Below are positions 18,602 through 28,108 of a stretch of DNA of 64,000 nt, in pieces. The notes under the pieces are model-generated. The model ran no database searches, was not told the origin of the DNA, and saw only the letters and a list, made by a program, of their open reading frames with translations. Origin of the DNA: Bacillota bacterium (GTDB taxonomy: Bacteria; Bacillota; Clostridia; Ch29). How positions within the stretch are numbered: position 1 is the first letter of the stretch; each line of letters begins with the position of its first letter. Location: assembly GCA_013540605.1 (NCBI GenBank), contig JABVCK010000020.1, positions 62,001 to 126,000 on the forward strand, in the 5' to 3' direction. A program made the translations under genes and the position numbers.

Positions 18602-18644
18602 AAAAAGGCCCATATGTTCCCTAAGGGAAGATATAGACCTCTTT
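18602..18644 (-). terminator. Attenuator hairpin in the amt leader
   Basis: On the minus strand AAAGAGGTCTATATCTTCCC and GGGAACATATGGGCCTTTTT pair almost fully, counting G-U pairs and one mismatch, with a 3-base loop and a TTTTTATTTT tail. It lies after the amt promoter and about 100 bases before the amt start, so it must be bypassed for expression. ANTAR-type antitermination is a known mechanism for nitrogen genes in Clostridia, but I cannot show the required hexaloop pair here. Confidence 0.8.
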
Positions 18645-18689
18645 GCCTATTTTGGGTGCATATTTATTTGTTTGATTTTATATTTAGAA

Positions 18690-18718
18690 ATTATAGCCCC
18701 TTTTTCCTCCTTTGTCAA
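18690..18718 (-). promoter_or_regulatory. Consensus sigma-A promoter of amt
   Basis: On the minus strand TTGACA (18718-18713), a 17-base spacer and TATAAT (18695-18690): a perfect consensus. Start near 18683. Confidence 0.85.
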
Positions 18719-18850
18719 CATCAAAAAAAATTGAATAATCATTGCGCAGACAGGTTAAAAGTTCGTAATTTTTGGCAAACTGCAAATTAATTTGTTTTAC
18801 TTGCATATTTATAATACTTACACAATATTTACTGAAATTCAATAAAGTTA

Positions 18851-18878
18851 TTGAATTTATCCTAAACGCTGCTATAAT
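18851..18878 (+). promoter_or_regulatory. Probable promoter of the glutamate synthase operon
   Basis: TTGAAT (18851-18856), a 16-base spacer and TATAAT (18873-18878). A leader of about 150 bases follows before the first gene, in which I see no riboswitch. Confidence 0.6.
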
Positions 18879-19038
18879 ATACATCATATATTTATTTCCG
18901 CGGTATATAGATATATTTGTCATGATCGGCGCCAATTTTTGACTGTTAAGAAAATGCAATTTGTTATGCTCAAAATTTCATGTATATTTATTAATTAATT
19001 CATGATGCACCTAATCTAAACCGAGGAGGTAGAAAACA

Positions 19039-20169
19039 ATGCAGATAGAAGGCGAAGTAAGAATCCCATCGGGTTGTGCAATCAGCGGCATTATGAACAA
19101 GAAAGGGAAGGCCGTTCCCGGTGAATATATTATACGGTCCATATCGTTGATGCATGAGCGCTCCAACGGGTTGGGCGGCGGTTTTGCAGCCTATGGAATT
19201 TATCCTGAGTACAGGGACTATTACGCACTGCACTTATTTTTCGATAGTATCGCCAGTAAAAAAGATACCGAGCACTTTATTAACAGGCACTTCGATGTAA
19301 GTGATGCCGGAAAAATCCCCACCCGAAAAGTGCCTTCCATAAAAAATGCTCCCCTAATCTGGCGTTATTTTGTAAAGCCCAAAGCCGCCAGGCTTGACCA
19401 GTCAGAGCTGGATGAAGAGGAGTATGTAGTTCAGTGTGTGATGAGTGTGAACAAAAAAATAAAGGGCGCCTATGTCTTTTCCAGCGGCAAAAATATGGGA
19501 ACGTTCAAGGGAGTTGGGTATCCGGAGGATATAGGGGATTTTTACCGTCTCGATGAGTACAGGGGATACATATGGACAGCCCATGGCAGATTCCCAACAA
19601 ATACACCGGGCTGGTGGGGTGGAGCCCACCCGTTCTCGTTGCTTGACTGCTCAATAGTTCACAACGGGGAGCTGTCGTCCTATCAAACCAACAGGAGATA
19701 CCTCGAAGAGCTCGGGTATAGCTGTACCCTACAGACTGATACAGAGGTAATCACTTACCTTTTGGACTTACTCCTCAGAAAGCACAGGTTGCCTTTAGAT
19801 ATTGCATGCTCGATTATAGCACCCCCATTTTTCAAGGATATCGAAAGAATGGGCAGTAACGAAAGCGCGCTATACAAGACCCTTCGAATAATCTATGGAA
19901 AGGGGCTGATGAACGGACCCTTCTCTATCATTGCAGCATGGAATAACGGAATCATGGCCCTTAATGACCGGATCAAGCTTCGCTCTCTGGTTGCCGCAAC
20001 CAAGGACGACATGCTGTTCATAGCGAGTGAAGAAGCAGCGATACGCACCGTCTGTCCCCAACCCGAACACATATGGGCGCCAAGGGGTAGCGAGCCCGTG
20101 ATAGGCAGGCTGGAAACCGGGGAGACCGGATTTGGAACAGTGGATGTCAAGGAGGACAAAGCATGCTAA
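19039..20169 (+). CDS. Glutamate synthase, glutaminase (class II amidotransferase) subunit
   Basis: 376 residues behind GAGGAGG. This is the N-terminal amidotransferase domain of glutamate synthase as a separate protein: HGRFPTNTPGWWGGAHPF near 185, IVHNGELSSYQTN, and TDTEVITYLLDLL. The likely nucleophile is Cys13 in PSGCAISG, not Cys2, so a short propeptide would have to be removed, as in GltB, where the propeptide is longer. It releases ammonia from glutamine for the FMN subunit encoded next, whose ATG lies inside the end of this gene (7-base overlap). Split glutamate synthases occur in archaea and some clostridia. Confidence 0.9.
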   Translation: MQIEGEVRIPSGCAISGIMNKKGKAVPGEYIIRSISLMHERSNGLGGGFAAYGIYPEYRDYYALHLFFDSIASKKDTEHFINRHFDVSDAGKIPTRKVPSIKNAPLIWRYFVKPKAARLDQSELDEEEYVVQCVMSVNKKIKGAYVFSSGKNMGTFKGVGYPEDIGDFYRLDEYRGYIWTAHGRFPTNTPGWWGGAHPFSLLDCSIVHNGELSSYQTNRRYLEELGYSCTLQTDTEVITYLLDLLLRKHRLPLDIACSIIAPPFFKDIERMGSNESALYKTLRIIYGKGLMNGPFSIIAAWNNGIMALNDRIKLRSLVAATKDDMLFIASEEAAIRTVCPQPEHIWAPRGSEPVIGRLETGETGFGTVDVKEDKAC

Positions 20170-21665
20170 GCTTCCTGCAGCCTGAATTCTTGATACAACG
20201 GGACAAAGACCGGTGCAATAGCTGCGGATTATGTGTCAAGCAATGCTCCTTTGAAGTTCACCAACACGATAAAGTAAAAGGGACCGTACTATCGGATGAA
20301 ACGAAATGTATCTGCTGCCACCGCTGTGTAACCATGTGCCCTACCCGCGCGCTATCGGTACGGAAAAATACCCTTGCGTTCAGGCGGAACTCGAACTGGA
20401 CCGTAAAAGCGGTCAGAGAGATATACAAACAGGCAGAAACCGGGGGCATCCTGCTGTCGGGCATGGGAAACCCGGAAGATTATCCCATATACTGGGATCG
20501 CATTGTTATCAACGCAAGCCAGGTTACCAATCCTCCCATCGACCCATTGCGGGAGCCAATGGAGCTAAAAACCTTTCTCGGCAGAAAACCGGAAAGGGTC
20601 GATATAGACGCAAACGGAAACCTTCAGGTCAAGCTGCCCCCTCAACTCGAGTTGGAGGCTCCCATTCTGTTTTCAGCGATGTCCTTTGGCTCAATAAGCT
20701 TCAACGCGTGCAAAGCCCTGGCAATGGCTGCAGCTCAGCTTGGTATTTATTACAACGCGGGCGAAGGCGGGCTTCATAAAGACTTATACAACTACAGCAG
20801 AAATACCATTGCACAGGTTGCCTCGGGCAGGTTTGGAATCAACATAGAGTACCTGAATGCCTGTTCGGCGGTGGAGATAAAAATGGGGCAGGGAGCAAAA
20901 CCCGGTATAGGAGGCCATCTGCCGGGAGAAAAAGTTAACGAAGAGATTTCAAAAACCCGGATGATTCCCGTTGGAAGCGATGCCCTTTCACCGGCTCCGC
21001 ATCATGATATTTACTCCATCGAAGACCTGAAGCAGTTGATATATCTCCTGAGGGAAACAACCGGCTATGCGAAACCAATAGCGGTCAAGGTAGCTGCCGT
21101 CAACAACATCTCCTCTATTGCTTCAGGCATTGTTCGGGCAGGCGCCGACATTATAGTTATTGACGGCTTCCGGGGAGGCACAGGCGCCGCTCCCACACGT
21201 ATCCGCGACAACGTGGGGATACCCATTGAAATGGCCGTAGCTTCGGTGGATACCCGCTTAAAAAATGAAGGAATCCGCAGCCAGGTCTCCATAATAGCAT
21301 CCGGCAGCATGCGGAACAGCGCCGACATAATCAAGGCAATTGCCCTCGGCGCCGATGCAGTGTATATAGCAACCGGCGCCCTTATTGCTCTCGGGTGTCA
21401 CGTATGCCAGAAATGTTATACAGGCAAATGCAGCTGGGGTATAGCTACCCAGAATCCGGACCTTGTAAAACGCCTGAATCCTGACATAGGGTCAAAACGT
21501 CTCATAAACCTGATAACCGCATGGATAAACGAGATAAAGGAATTTCTTGGCGGTATGGGCATTAATTCTATTGACAGCCTCCGTGGCAATCGTGATATGC
21601 TGAGGGGTATAGGCTTAAACCAGAAAGAACTTGACATCTTGGGAATAAAAACAGCAGGTGAATAG
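20163..21665 (+). CDS. Glutamate synthase, ferredoxin-type FMN subunit
   Basis: 500 residues. The N-terminus carries a two-cluster ferredoxin unit (CNSCGLCVKQC and CICCHRCVTMCP, residues about 16-60). The rest is the glutamate synthase alpha/beta barrel: SAMSFGSIS, YYNAGEGG, GQGAKPGIGGHLPGEK, DGFRGGTGAAPT, and the 3Fe-4S cysteines in CHVCQKCYTGKCSWG. It reduces 2-oxoglutarate with channelled ammonia to glutamate; the fused clusters suggest electrons from ferredoxin or a flavoprotein rather than a GltD partner, which is absent here. It lies between the amidotransferase and GXGXG genes in one operon. Confidence 0.95.
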   Translation: MLSFLQPEFLIQRDKDRCNSCGLCVKQCSFEVHQHDKVKGTVLSDETKCICCHRCVTMCPTRALSVRKNTLAFRRNSNWTVKAVREIYKQAETGGILLSGMGNPEDYPIYWDRIVINASQVTNPPIDPLREPMELKTFLGRKPERVDIDANGNLQVKLPPQLELEAPILFSAMSFGSISFNACKALAMAAAQLGIYYNAGEGGLHKDLYNYSRNTIAQVASGRFGINIEYLNACSAVEIKMGQGAKPGIGGHLPGEKVNEEISKTRMIPVGSDALSPAPHHDIYSIEDLKQLIYLLRETTGYAKPIAVKVAAVNNISSIASGIVRAGADIIVIDGFRGGTGAAPTRIRDNVGIPIEMAVASVDTRLKNEGIRSQVSIIASGSMRNSADIIKAIALGADAVYIATGALIALGCHVCQKCYTGKCSWGIATQNPDLVKRLNPDIGSKRLINLITAWINEIKEFLGGMGINSIDSLRGNRDMLRGIGLNQKELDILGIKTAGE

Positions 21666-21710
21666 CAGGCAATGAGTCAAATATGAAGCAGGGTATCAGG
21701 GGGTGAAATC

Positions 21711-22445
21711 GTGATAATAGTGGATTCAAGGAACTTAAACTTCCGGGAGATTAATGAGCAGATTAAGCTGGCAGCTCAAAAAAGCAAGTATATAAACTTA
21801 ATCAATGTTAACGGCCAGCGTTACATCGGAACCGGATTGTCCAGTAGTGTAAATATTACTATCGAGGGGCTTCCCGGCAATGACCTGGCCGCTTTCTTAA
21901 ACGGACCCAGAATAACTGTCAATGGCAACGGCCAGGACGCCATTGCCAATACCATGAACGCAGGCGAAGTGATTATCCACGGTATGGCCGGCGACACGGC
22001 AGGGTATGCAATGCGGGGAGGCTCTGTTTATATAAGCGGCAACGCAGGCTATAGAGTGGGAATTCATATGAAAGAGTATAAGAGCAGCATTCCTGCCATT
22101 ATAATCGGCAATAAGGCCGGCGATTTTTTGGGGGAATACATGGCAGGCGGAATAGTGGCTGTCCTGGGCCTGAACCTTGGAAAAGGTGATTCTATCGTCG
22201 GAAATTACTGTGGGACAGGTATGCACGGAGGTGTCATATATGTACGGGGGCATGTGGGAAACCACCAGTTAGGCGCAGAGGTTGTACGTAAAGAGATGAA
22301 AGAAAATGATTACAAAAAATTGGAACCCCTTTTGAGAAAATTCTGCAGCTACTTTAAAAACGACTATAAAGATATAGTTAAAGGTCCCTTTACTAAGCTG
22401 GTATCTGTAAACAAAAGGCCCTATGGCAGCCTTTATGCCTACTAA
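21711..22445 (+). CDS. Glutamate synthase, GXGXG (C-terminal) subunit
   Basis: 244 residues from a GTG at 21711 behind GGGGGTG. It is the beta-helix GXGXG domain that closes the glutamate synthase core, with repeats such as NGPRITVNGNGQDAIANTM, GEVIIHGMAGDTAGYAMRGG, and GNKAGDFLGEYMAGG. It has a structural role in holding the amidotransferase and synthase domains. It is the third gene of the split enzyme, 45 bases behind the FMN subunit. Confidence 0.93.
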   Translation: MIIVDSRNLNFREINEQIKLAAQKSKYINLINVNGQRYIGTGLSSSVNITIEGLPGNDLAAFLNGPRITVNGNGQDAIANTMNAGEVIIHGMAGDTAGYAMRGGSVYISGNAGYRVGIHMKEYKSSIPAIIIGNKAGDFLGEYMAGGIVAVLGLNLGKGDSIVGNYCGTGMHGGVIYVRGHVGNHQLGAEVVRKEMKENDYKKLEPLLRKFCSYFKNDYKDIVKGPFTKLVSVNKRPYGSLYAY

Positions 22446-22528
22446 AAACCTTCTGCGCTGACTTAGGTTCGCCTTTCATTCTTTTATTATTTAGCCTGTT
22501 TGTTTATAATATCACCGAGAGGTGATTG

Positions 22529-23776
22529 ATGATGTTCTTTTATCAATTTAGAAATAGAATATTGATTTCAGATGTGCAATATCCGCAATTTAACACTATA
22601 CCTGAAGATGAAGCAAAAAAGACCGGGGAAACTGTCTACGTCCTTACAAGCCTTGACCCTGCAAAATCCAGGAGGAGTTTTTCCATATCGGAGCCATCCT
22701 TGATGTTTCTAAAAGAAGAAGGGGTAAAACTATTAAAAATCGATGCAAATTACAGTTGTAAACTTCCCCAGTGGCTAACCGCCAAAATCCGCTCAAGAAA
22801 GGCGACCTCCGTTAATACCGGATACCCCAATTGGCAGGAAGTATTATATCACTCCTTTCCTGATAAATGGAGAATCAATATTGCGGGCCTTGGAGACGTA
22901 GGTGGTATGCTTCTTATCGGATTAAAACTGTTGGGCGGAGACCATATTTCAAAGATAGGAATATGGGGTAGAAACAAAGAGAACCTCAAGAGATGGGAAT
23001 ATGAGGCAAACCAAATATCCGTTCCCTGCTGTAATAAAACCCTTCCCGGGGTCCATATGATAAACGAAGACGAAATTTTCGACTGCGATATGTTGGTGTT
23101 TTGTATTTCGGTAGGAGTACCTGAGATAGGCAGTGCTGTAAAAGATGTGAGAATGGTCCAGTTTGAGGGCAACTCACAGATAATAAGCGAGTTTGCAAGG
23201 GAAGCACGGCAGAAAAGCTTCAAAGGGATATTCGCAGTGGTATCGGACCCCGTGGACCTCCTGTGCAAAACCGCCTTTATTGCGAGTAATACCGACAGGG
23301 CAGGAAACCTGGATTATAAGGGTTTGGCTCCTGAACAGATCCGCGGATACGGGCTGGGTGTTATGCATGCCCGTGCTGCGTATTATGCGGCGCAGTCTCC
23401 CCGGACATCTCACTACCTTGAAGAAGGAAGGGCCTTCGGTCCGCACGGAGAGGGCCTGGTCATAGCAGACAGCATAGAGAACTACAGCGAGGAGATTTCC
23501 CTGTACCTGACCGAAAAGGCCAGAAAGGCAAACCTGGACGTCCGGGCAACGGGATACAAGCCCTATATAGCTCCAGCCCTGTCCTCCGGAAGCCTTTCCC
23601 TGATAGCAACAATGAGCGGCCAATGGCACTACAGCGCAACTTTTATAGGCGGGGTATATATGGGCTCGCTTAACAGGTTGAACAAATCAGGAACGGAAAT
23701 CGAAAGGCTGGGCCTGCCTGAACCTTTATTTCAAAGGATTAGAAATACCTATAAGAATTTGGGTGATATTGTATGA
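22529..23776 (+). CDS. Lactate/malate dehydrogenase-like protein
   Basis: 415 residues from an ATG at 22529 behind GAGAGGTG; a TTG one codon earlier is in frame. Residues about 110-145 form a Rossmann fold with AGLGDVGGMLLIGLKLLGG, followed by IWGRN, and VSDPVDLLCKTAF resembles the NPVD segment of the LDH/MDH superfamily. It carries an extra N-terminal domain of about 105 residues and lacks the short ordinary length (about 310). Substrate unknown. It follows the glutamate synthase genes after 80 bases and overlaps the next gene by four bases, so the two probably work as a pair. Confidence 0.75.
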   Translation: MMFFYQFRNRILISDVQYPQFNTIPEDEAKKTGETVYVLTSLDPAKSRRSFSISEPSLMFLKEEGVKLLKIDANYSCKLPQWLTAKIRSRKATSVNTGYPNWQEVLYHSFPDKWRINIAGLGDVGGMLLIGLKLLGGDHISKIGIWGRNKENLKRWEYEANQISVPCCNKTLPGVHMINEDEIFDCDMLVFCISVGVPEIGSAVKDVRMVQFEGNSQIISEFAREARQKSFKGIFAVVSDPVDLLCKTAFIASNTDRAGNLDYKGLAPEQIRGYGLGVMHARAAYYAAQSPRTSHYLEEGRAFGPHGEGLVIADSIENYSEEISLYLTEKARKANLDVRATGYKPYIAPALSSGSLSLIATMSGQWHYSATFIGGVYMGSLNRLNKSGTEIERLGLPEPLFQRIRNTYKNLGDIV

Positions 23777-24822
23777 GCGAAATATATCTGATAATGCCGG
23801 GGAAGGTATCTCGCCGCCTGATGTCCATGGCAGAAGCTGCTACCTCCTGCGCTGCTGCAAGGATTATCGAAACACCGTCCAACCTTCCCGACCTGAAGGG
23901 TAAAAAAATACTATTCGCGGTTGAACTGGATGACTTAGGAAACAGCATACCAATGCTGGAGGCTGTTGCCTGCATAGCAAGGAGAGGCAACACCTCTCTG
24001 TACGGGTCTACGGGTGCCGTTCTTGTCCACAGCAGCAGCGAACTCTATACGAAAAGTGCCGCCCAAAACCTGATATTCCTGGCCAATACATTGGGATGCC
24101 GTTTCCCGGGAAATCCCCTCGTTGAAGCCACAGCAAGCCTAAGCAATCTGAAAACCTGGCAGAAGAAAACCTCCATGTCCCTGGAGGAAATATGTCTTGA
24201 ACTCTGCGTTTCCCTTGGCAGCAGGCTATTAGATGATAATCCTATAACCGTGAAGAATCCGAAAATACTTGCCCTCCACTCCAGCTCCCATGAAACCTCA
24301 AACACCCTCATGCTCTGGAATATGGTGAAAAAACACCTCTGTGAACATGAGATTGTAGAACTGCACGTGGAAAACGGCACTGTCCTCGACTGTAAAGGCT
24401 GCTCATACAGGACATGCAAGCACTACAGCCTTCAGAGCAGCTGCTTTTACGGAGGTGTTATGGTCGAAGAAATACTACCGGCCATAGAAAACTCCGATGC
24501 GGTGGTATGGATTTGTCCCAACTATAACGATTCGATATCCGCGAATCTGATGGCGGTAATAAACAGGCTGACAGCCCTGTACCGCAAGACCAAGTTCTTT
24601 GATAAGAGCGTGTTTGGCATTATAGTGTCCGGTAACTCGGGGAGCGACTCCGTTGCCAAGCAGCTTATTGGTTCCCTCAACATTAACAAAAGCTTCAGGC
24701 TTCCACCGTATTTTGCACTAATGGCAACGGCCAACGACCCCGGTTCAATAAAGAGGGTTCCGGGAATAGAAGAAAGAGCCCGTATTTTTGCTGAAAATCT
24801 TGCCGGGGAGATAAAATCATGA
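23773..24822 (+). CDS. Flavodoxin-like NAD(P)H-dependent FMN reductase family protein
   Basis: 349 residues, start overlapping the previous stop (ATGA). The C-terminal 200 residues resemble NADPH-dependent FMN reductases and iron-sulfur flavoproteins: LALHSSSHETSNTLMLWN, then a cysteine-rich CKGCSYRTCKHYSLQSSC, then VWICPNYNDSISANLMAVINR and GIIVSGNSGSD. The four cysteines between 210 and 230 could hold an Fe-S cluster. The N-terminal 150 residues are unfamiliar. With its dehydrogenase-like partner it may move electrons from a hydroxyacid to FMN or ferredoxin, possibly serving the adjacent glutamate synthase; that link is inference. Confidence 0.7.
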   Translation: MSEIYLIMPGKVSRRLMSMAEAATSCAAARIIETPSNLPDLKGKKILFAVELDDLGNSIPMLEAVACIARRGNTSLYGSTGAVLVHSSSELYTKSAAQNLIFLANTLGCRFPGNPLVEATASLSNLKTWQKKTSMSLEEICLELCVSLGSRLLDDNPITVKNPKILALHSSSHETSNTLMLWNMVKKHLCEHEIVELHVENGTVLDCKGCSYRTCKHYSLQSSCFYGGVMVEEILPAIENSDAVVWICPNYNDSISANLMAVINRLTALYRKTKFFDKSVFGIIVSGNSGSDSVAKQLIGSLNINKSFRLPPYFALMATANDPGSIKRVPGIEERARIFAENLAGEIKS

Positions 24823-24827
24823 TTCAA

Positions 24828-25313
24828 TTATACCAAGCCTATTATAAGCGGCATTGTCAGCAGTGAAAGCATTGTTGAAACAAATACTATCTTTGATCCC
24901 AATTCTGAATCGCCGCCGTATTTTTCTGCCATTATGGCGGCGTTGGCGGCCGCGGGCATCGCAGTTATTAACACCGGTATTGCCACGAGAAGCCCTTCAA
25001 AGCCGATGACCCTTAGAATAAAGAACACAGCCACCGGGAGCAGGATTAGCCTGATGGCGGATACCCAAAATACCTTCAGGTCCTCGAACATCTTTCTCAC
25101 ATCTATGTTTGCCAGTATGGATCCTACCACTATCATCGAAAGGGGTGTCGTGGTGCTGCCCAGGATTTCCAGCGATCTATACAGCGGCCATGGCAGTTTT
25201 ATCGAAAGGAGAAACAGCATCAACCCCAATACTGCTCCAACGATGCCCGGGTTCATCAAGTTTTTGAAATCAATCTTCTCATTATTATCATTTCCGATTA
25301 TCATAACCCCCAA
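24828..25313 (-). pseudogene. AEC (auxin efflux carrier) family transporter, 5'-truncated
   Basis: Only 161 residues are left, about half of the usual 300. They match the C-terminal five-helix half: LGLMLFLLSIKLPWPLYRSL, LGSTTTPLSMIVVGSILA, then AMPAAANAAIMAEKYGGD. The N-terminal half is missing, and upstream lies only the terminator of the chemotaxis receptor gene. The start (TTG at 25313 or ATG at 25304, behind GGGGG) could still be used, so a short protein cannot be excluded. AEC carriers export or import organic acids. It is convergent with the flavoprotein gene, 5 bases away. Confidence 0.8.
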
Positions 25314-25366
25314 CGTCCAAATGCTATTATACTATAAATACACAGGAATCTCATAAAATAATTAAA

Positions 25367-25392
25367 GGAACTGTCACACCACCAGACAGTCC
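25367..25392 (-). terminator. Terminator of the chemotaxis receptor gene
   Basis: ACTGTC/GACAGT stem flanked by GG/CC, followed on the minus strand by TTTAATTATTTT, 38 bases behind the receptor stop. Confidence 0.7.
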
Positions 25393-25430
25393 CAAAGCCG
25401 TACCGTTTGTATAATCAAGGCGGGCCTGGA

Positions 25431-26789
25431 TTAACTCAGTGCAACTTCTCCCACTACCACACCCGTAATCCTGTCCCTCTGTTTTATTGGGCAGGATACT
25501 GTGATATTGTATACATAATACGGCACGCTAATTCTAGGCTCGGATTTATATTCGTTACCTTTTATTGCTTCCTTGAAGTAATCCCTATGGGAAAAGTCCA
25601 AACCCCTTTCCAAACCCTCAATATCATTGCAGTAAATTCCTTTTTCATCCATGATTCCCAAATGAATAAATTGACTGTGCTTCTCCCGGTATTTCTTTAT
25701 TATGGCATTGCTGGCATCCCAACTCTTATTGCCAAGGGCTGGGTCCCTGGCAACTTCTTTAATTATCTCCATTGAGTCTTTTACGAGTTTCTGAGATTCT
25801 TCAGTATATTTGAAATTTTTGATTAAACTGTTTGATACATCAAATATCTCCTGTGTCATGGTGTTGAGTTGTTTTATTGAACTGAATATTTGCTCCATTG
25901 AAGCAGTCTGCTCTTCTGCCGATGCAGAGGTCTCCTGGGTATTTGCAGCGAACTGCTCTACAACAGCAGATATCTCTTCCATTATACCGTCAATACTCTT
26001 AGCCTCCCTGGCTTCGTCCAAAGCAAGGCTGTGTATGCTTGCGACTGCATCCATTGCCTTTTGGGCGGATACCTGTATCTGGTTGAACGAGGCTCTTGCA
26101 CTATCCGCAAACTCTATACTGTCATTCGCAGAAGCTACCTGAAGCTCCATTTCCTTTACTATCTCATTAATCTCCGACATAATACCCTCAACTAGCACCT
26201 TAATCTTTCCGGCAAAACCGGTTGATTGCTCTGCCAGCTTCCGGACTTCATCCGCGACGACACTGAAGCCCCGGCCTGCTTCTCCCGCCCTTGCGGCTTC
26301 TATCGCAGCATTCAAAGACAGAAGGTTGGTCTAATCGCTAATATATGATACCGCTGTGGTTATCTCATTGATCTCTTTTACCTTGCCCTTCAACTCCGCT
26401 ATACTTCCTGATAGCTTAATTCCCAATTCCGATATTACACCAATCTCATCGTTCCGTTCAACCCTTATTACTTTGTGGAATGCTCCGCCAGTAATCTCTA
26501 CAAGTGTGTGTTTCAATCCGCGCAGTCTCCCCACGGTCATTTTAGATAAGGTTATATAGGATATACAGGCCAGTAAGAGAAGCAGTACTGCCATGGGTGG
26601 TATAGTGCTTGCTCCTACTCCTTTAACTGTTGTATTAACAATATCAATCTCTTGCTCGGAAAGAACTGAGTTTTGGTTGATTAGTTCCTTATATACCGAA
26701 GATGGCACCCATATTGCGCTGTACACGCTTACTAGAATTACAGCTGCAATAGAATAAATGCAAACCGTAACAAATATTCCCCTTCTCAT
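25431..26789 (-). pseudogene. Methyl-accepting chemotaxis protein broken by one in-frame amber codon
   Basis: The frame runs 452 codons from an ATG at 26789 (behind AAGGAGGG) with a single TAG at 26333-26331, codon 153. Before it are two membrane segments, a short outside loop of about 50 residues and a HAMP-like linker; after it, in the same frame, the signalling hairpin continues ([32 protein letters not shown]). Homologues have Gln at the stop position (ISDQTNLL), so CAG to TAG explains it. The C-terminus is unusual: behind the hairpin is a Cache/PDC-like stretch ([40 protein letters not shown]) that would lie in the cytoplasm. Without suppression only a 152-residue anchor is made. Confidence 0.88.
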
Positions 26790-26911
26790 ATAGGCCCTCC
26801 TTAACATTTGTGAATAATACCTGGTACAGGTTACATCATATATAATATTCGGCAAAAACTGCCATTTCCTTTATAAATGTCAAATTTTTTTATATTATTT
26901 CACAATAAAAT

Positions 26912-26955
26912 TCAAGCAGACTTAAGAGAACCTCCATTCTCGTCAGCCTGCTTGA
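26912..26955 (-). terminator. Terminator of traX
   Basis: TCAAGCAG/CTGCTTGA outer arms and GAGAA/TTCTC inner arms, followed on the minus strand by ATTTTATT, 20 bases behind the traX stop. Confidence 0.75.
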
Positions 26956-26976
26956 CCATATTGCATCTTATGATTA

Positions 26977-27879
26977 TTAATAATTGGTTAAGTAAGCAAT
27001 GGTTACCAAAATCCCAATATGCACTGGATAGAACCAATAGCCCACGTATTTGTTAAGCTTGACCTTATCATTGAAATGATATGAGCCATATATGGGAATC
27101 AGCGCAAAAATACTCCTTGCCTGAAAGAAATACCCCTCCAATCTAACCAAACCGTTATTATATCTTGTAATATTCTGCCATACAAAACTGAACCTTGCAA
27201 GGCTTTCCCAGATATCCAAGGGCCTTCCCACCCACCGTACCGAATTGGCGGACAATATCTTAGCCCCCAACAGGTATGTGTAGGCAAAGGTAAGTATTAT
27301 ATAGCTGGCAACCGTTTTAAGCTTGCTATCCCTGTGCAGGTGGAATATGAGTACCAGAACAAGACCATAAAACCCATAGTCCAGGCTGAAATCCTTATAT
27401 CTTATACTCAACGCCTCAGGAACAAATATTATGATACAAACTGACACCTGTATTGCCAAACCGTAAAACAGATGCTTAACGCCTTTGTTTTCGCTATATT
27501 TTTTTATCTTTGACACACCCGAATCATAAAGATGGACTACCCCAAGGGCCAGCAGCAGGGTAAACATTATATTCAGGTGTAAAGGTTTGAATGCCAAATC
27601 CGGTGAAAAAAAAGAATAGGGTACCTGGGATATGAGGCCAAATATAAACAGCCTCTTTGCATAATCCTTTAGGCTTGAGGTCTTCGCATACCCTATGGCC
27701 AGTTGATAGGCAAATATTGGAAATGCTAGCCTTCCAATCGACCTCAAAAATCGGTACTGCGGAAAAAGCATGTGCCCGATATGATCTATCAGCATGGTTA
27801 TCATGGCAAACAGTTTAAGTGCATCGTTTCTTGATACTTCTACCGGTTTATTACCCTCTCCCGCTGGCGTCATCTGCAA
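26977..27879 (-). CDS. traX: TraX family membrane protein
   Basis: 300 residues behind GGAGGGA. The opening after a short tail (DALKLFAMITMLIDHIGHML, FLRSIGRLAFPIFAYQLAIGY) is the hallmark of TraX, followed by about eight more hydrophobic segments. In F plasmids TraX N-acetylates pilin; chromosomal Firmicute homologues are of unknown function and resemble acyltransferase-3 type membrane proteins. It stands alone with its own terminator beside mobile DNA, but nothing else of a conjugation system is nearby. Confidence 0.9.
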   Translation of the reverse strand: MQMTPAGEGNKPVEVSRNDALKLFAMITMLIDHIGHMLFPQYRFLRSIGRLAFPIFAYQLAIGYAKTSSLKDYAKRLFIFGLISQVPYSFFSPDLAFKPLHLNIMFTLLLALGVVHLYDSGVSKIKKYSENKGVKHLFYGLAIQVSVCIIIFVPEALSIRYKDFSLDYGFYGLVLVLIFHLHRDSKLKTVASYIILTFAYTYLLGAKILSANSVRWVGRPLDIWESLARFSFVWQNITRYNNGLVRLEGYFFQARSIFALIPIYGSYHFNDKVKLNKYVGYWFYPVHIGILVTIAYLTNY

Positions 27880-28108
27880 AAATATTCCCTCCAGTCTTCA
27901 ACAGATCAACTATTAGATCTATTAGACTATTTCTACAAACAACCCGCTTTTCCTTTCAATCCGGCTGATTTATAAAATAATTGATTGTTTGCATATGTGT
28001 GATAATTCTTCGGCATATACATATTAGATAAAAGGGGCTGTCTAAAAAGGCAGTCTCTTTTCTGATTATATAGTTTACATAAAATAGTATTTATGGTATG
28101 ATATAACT

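Noticed and set aside
25367-25392. Possible insertion sequence end (GGGACTGTCTGG-like)
   Set aside because: It is a short stem followed by T-rich DNA behind the receptor gene, which fits a terminator; no matching end was found.
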